A stretch of DNA of 6,329 nt, from NCBI GenBank assembly GCA_900554265.1, contig USGZ01000110.1:1-6329 (forward strand). Direction: 5' to 3'. Below, in pieces: positions 5,966 through 6,329 of the stretch. Below the pieces are notes generated by a model. It searched no databases, had not been told where the DNA came from, and saw nothing but the letters and a program-made list of their open reading frames with translations. Source of the stretch: an uncultured Porphyromonadaceae bacterium (GTDB lineage Bacteria > Bacteroidota > Bacteroidia > Bacteroidales > Muribaculaceae). Numbering within the stretch: the first letter of the stretch is position 1; every line of letters starts with the position of its first letter. Both the position numbers and the translations under genes were made by a program.

Positions 5966-6329
5966 ATGACTATCAAGAATATAGCCGCAGCGGCCGTGGG
6001 TTTGGCAATGTGTTGCTCCCTCGCGGGCTGCGACGAAGAGAAAGACCTGATCATCATAGACGGTGACCTGCCCATCAAGACATCGACCCTCTATATGGTC
6101 GGCGACGCCACCCCCAACGGCTGGAGCATCGACAACCCGACGCCCCTGACCGCCGGAGAGGAAGACCCCCTTGTATTCACCTGGGAAGGACCCCTTCACG
6201 TCGGCGAGATGAAGCTCTGCCTCGCTCCCGGCAGCTGGGACAATCCCTTTATCCGCCCCCTGGCCGGCGGCACGCTGATCGGCACGACCGACATCAGCGA
6301 GCTGCTCGGCGACGCGCATTACCTGCAGG
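5966..6329 (+). CDS. SusE/SusF-like surface glycan-binding lipoprotein (3' truncated)
   Basis: Starts at the ATG at 5966, 12 nt after the susD stop, and stays open to the window edge (121 codons visible). Residues 1-22 form a lipoprotein signal: a short basic start, an alanine-rich core, and lipobox LAGC with Cys22. The residues just after the cysteine (DEEKD) are strongly acidic, resembling the Bacteroidota lipoprotein export signal for surface display. Residues 41-56 (TLYMVGDATPNGWSID), then DPLVFTWEGPL and MKLCLAPGSWDNPFIRPL, match the repeated beta-sandwich module of SusE/SusF proteins, which bind starch in Bacteroides thetaiotaomicron. Only one module is visible, starting about 20 residues after the lipidated cysteine. 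Its position after susCD fits the usual PUL order. It probably adds an extra surface glycan-binding site, perhaps for an alpha-glucan, but modules of this type also occur in PULs for other glycans. Calling it SusE rather than SusF is not justified. Confidence 0.85.
   Translation, partial: MTIKNIAAAAVGLAMCCSLAGCDEEKDLIIIDGDLPIKTSTLYMVGDATPNGWSIDNPTPLTAGEEDPLVFTWEGPLHVGEMKLCLAPGSWDNPFIRPLAGGTLIGTTDISELLGDAHYLQ

Noticed and set aside
5714..6319. Antisense frame crossing the susD-susE/F junction
   Set aside because: It overlaps the conserved SusD C-terminus and the SusE/F-like lipoprotein signal on the other strand. Its product resembles no known family.
1..6329. CRISPR arrays, tRNA or rRNA genes, insertion sequences, attachment sites
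   Set aside because: No regularly spaced repeats, cloverleaf-like genes, transposase frames or terminal inverted repeats were seen on either strand.

Overview
The window looks like part of a polysaccharide utilization locus (PUL) from a GC-rich member of the Bacteroidota, probably Bacteroidales. The evidence is a SusC/SusD pair, a Bacteroidota-type promoter (-33 TTTG-like and -7 TAnnTTTG), starts without clear Shine-Dalgarno sites, and codons strongly biased to G/C at the third position. No species can be named from sequence alone; Alistipes-like or uncultured high-GC gut Bacteroidales lineages would fit. All genes are on the + strand.

Layout: (1) bases 2-937 hold the 3' part of a membrane-anchored regulator of the DUF6377 type (TPR-like helices, one membrane span, a leucine-zipper coiled coil, C-terminal helix-turn-helix), cut off by the left edge. 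(2) Bases 938-1202 are the only sizeable intergenic region. It holds a hairpin that may be a weak terminator, a near-consensus promoter, two copies of a CGGC-nn-TATG element that may be an operator, and an A/C-rich, G-poor leader. (3) Bases 1203-4190 encode a complete SusC-type TonB-dependent transporter. (4) Bases 4217-5953 encode a complete SusD-type lipoprotein. (5) Bases 5966-6329 encode the start of a SusE/SusF-like surface lipoprotein, cut off by the right edge.

How the genes probably work together: SusC and SusD form the outer-membrane pore and lid that bind and import oligosaccharides using TonB energy. The SusE/F-like lipoprotein probably adds a surface glycan-binding module. Gaps of 26 and 12 nt argue for one susC-susD-susE/F transcript. 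The upstream regulator is the obvious candidate for controlling it, because SusC lacks the N-terminal STN signalling domain seen in anti-sigma-coupled transporters. No glycoside hydrolase lies in the window, so the substrate cannot be assigned; the SusE/F-like module weakly suggests a glucan.

I see no mobile element, CRISPR array, tRNA or rRNA. The gene content is a recognisable system rather than a new one. The least explained parts are the promoter-proximal repeat, the hairpin over the susC stop codon, and the compact SusE/F-like protein.
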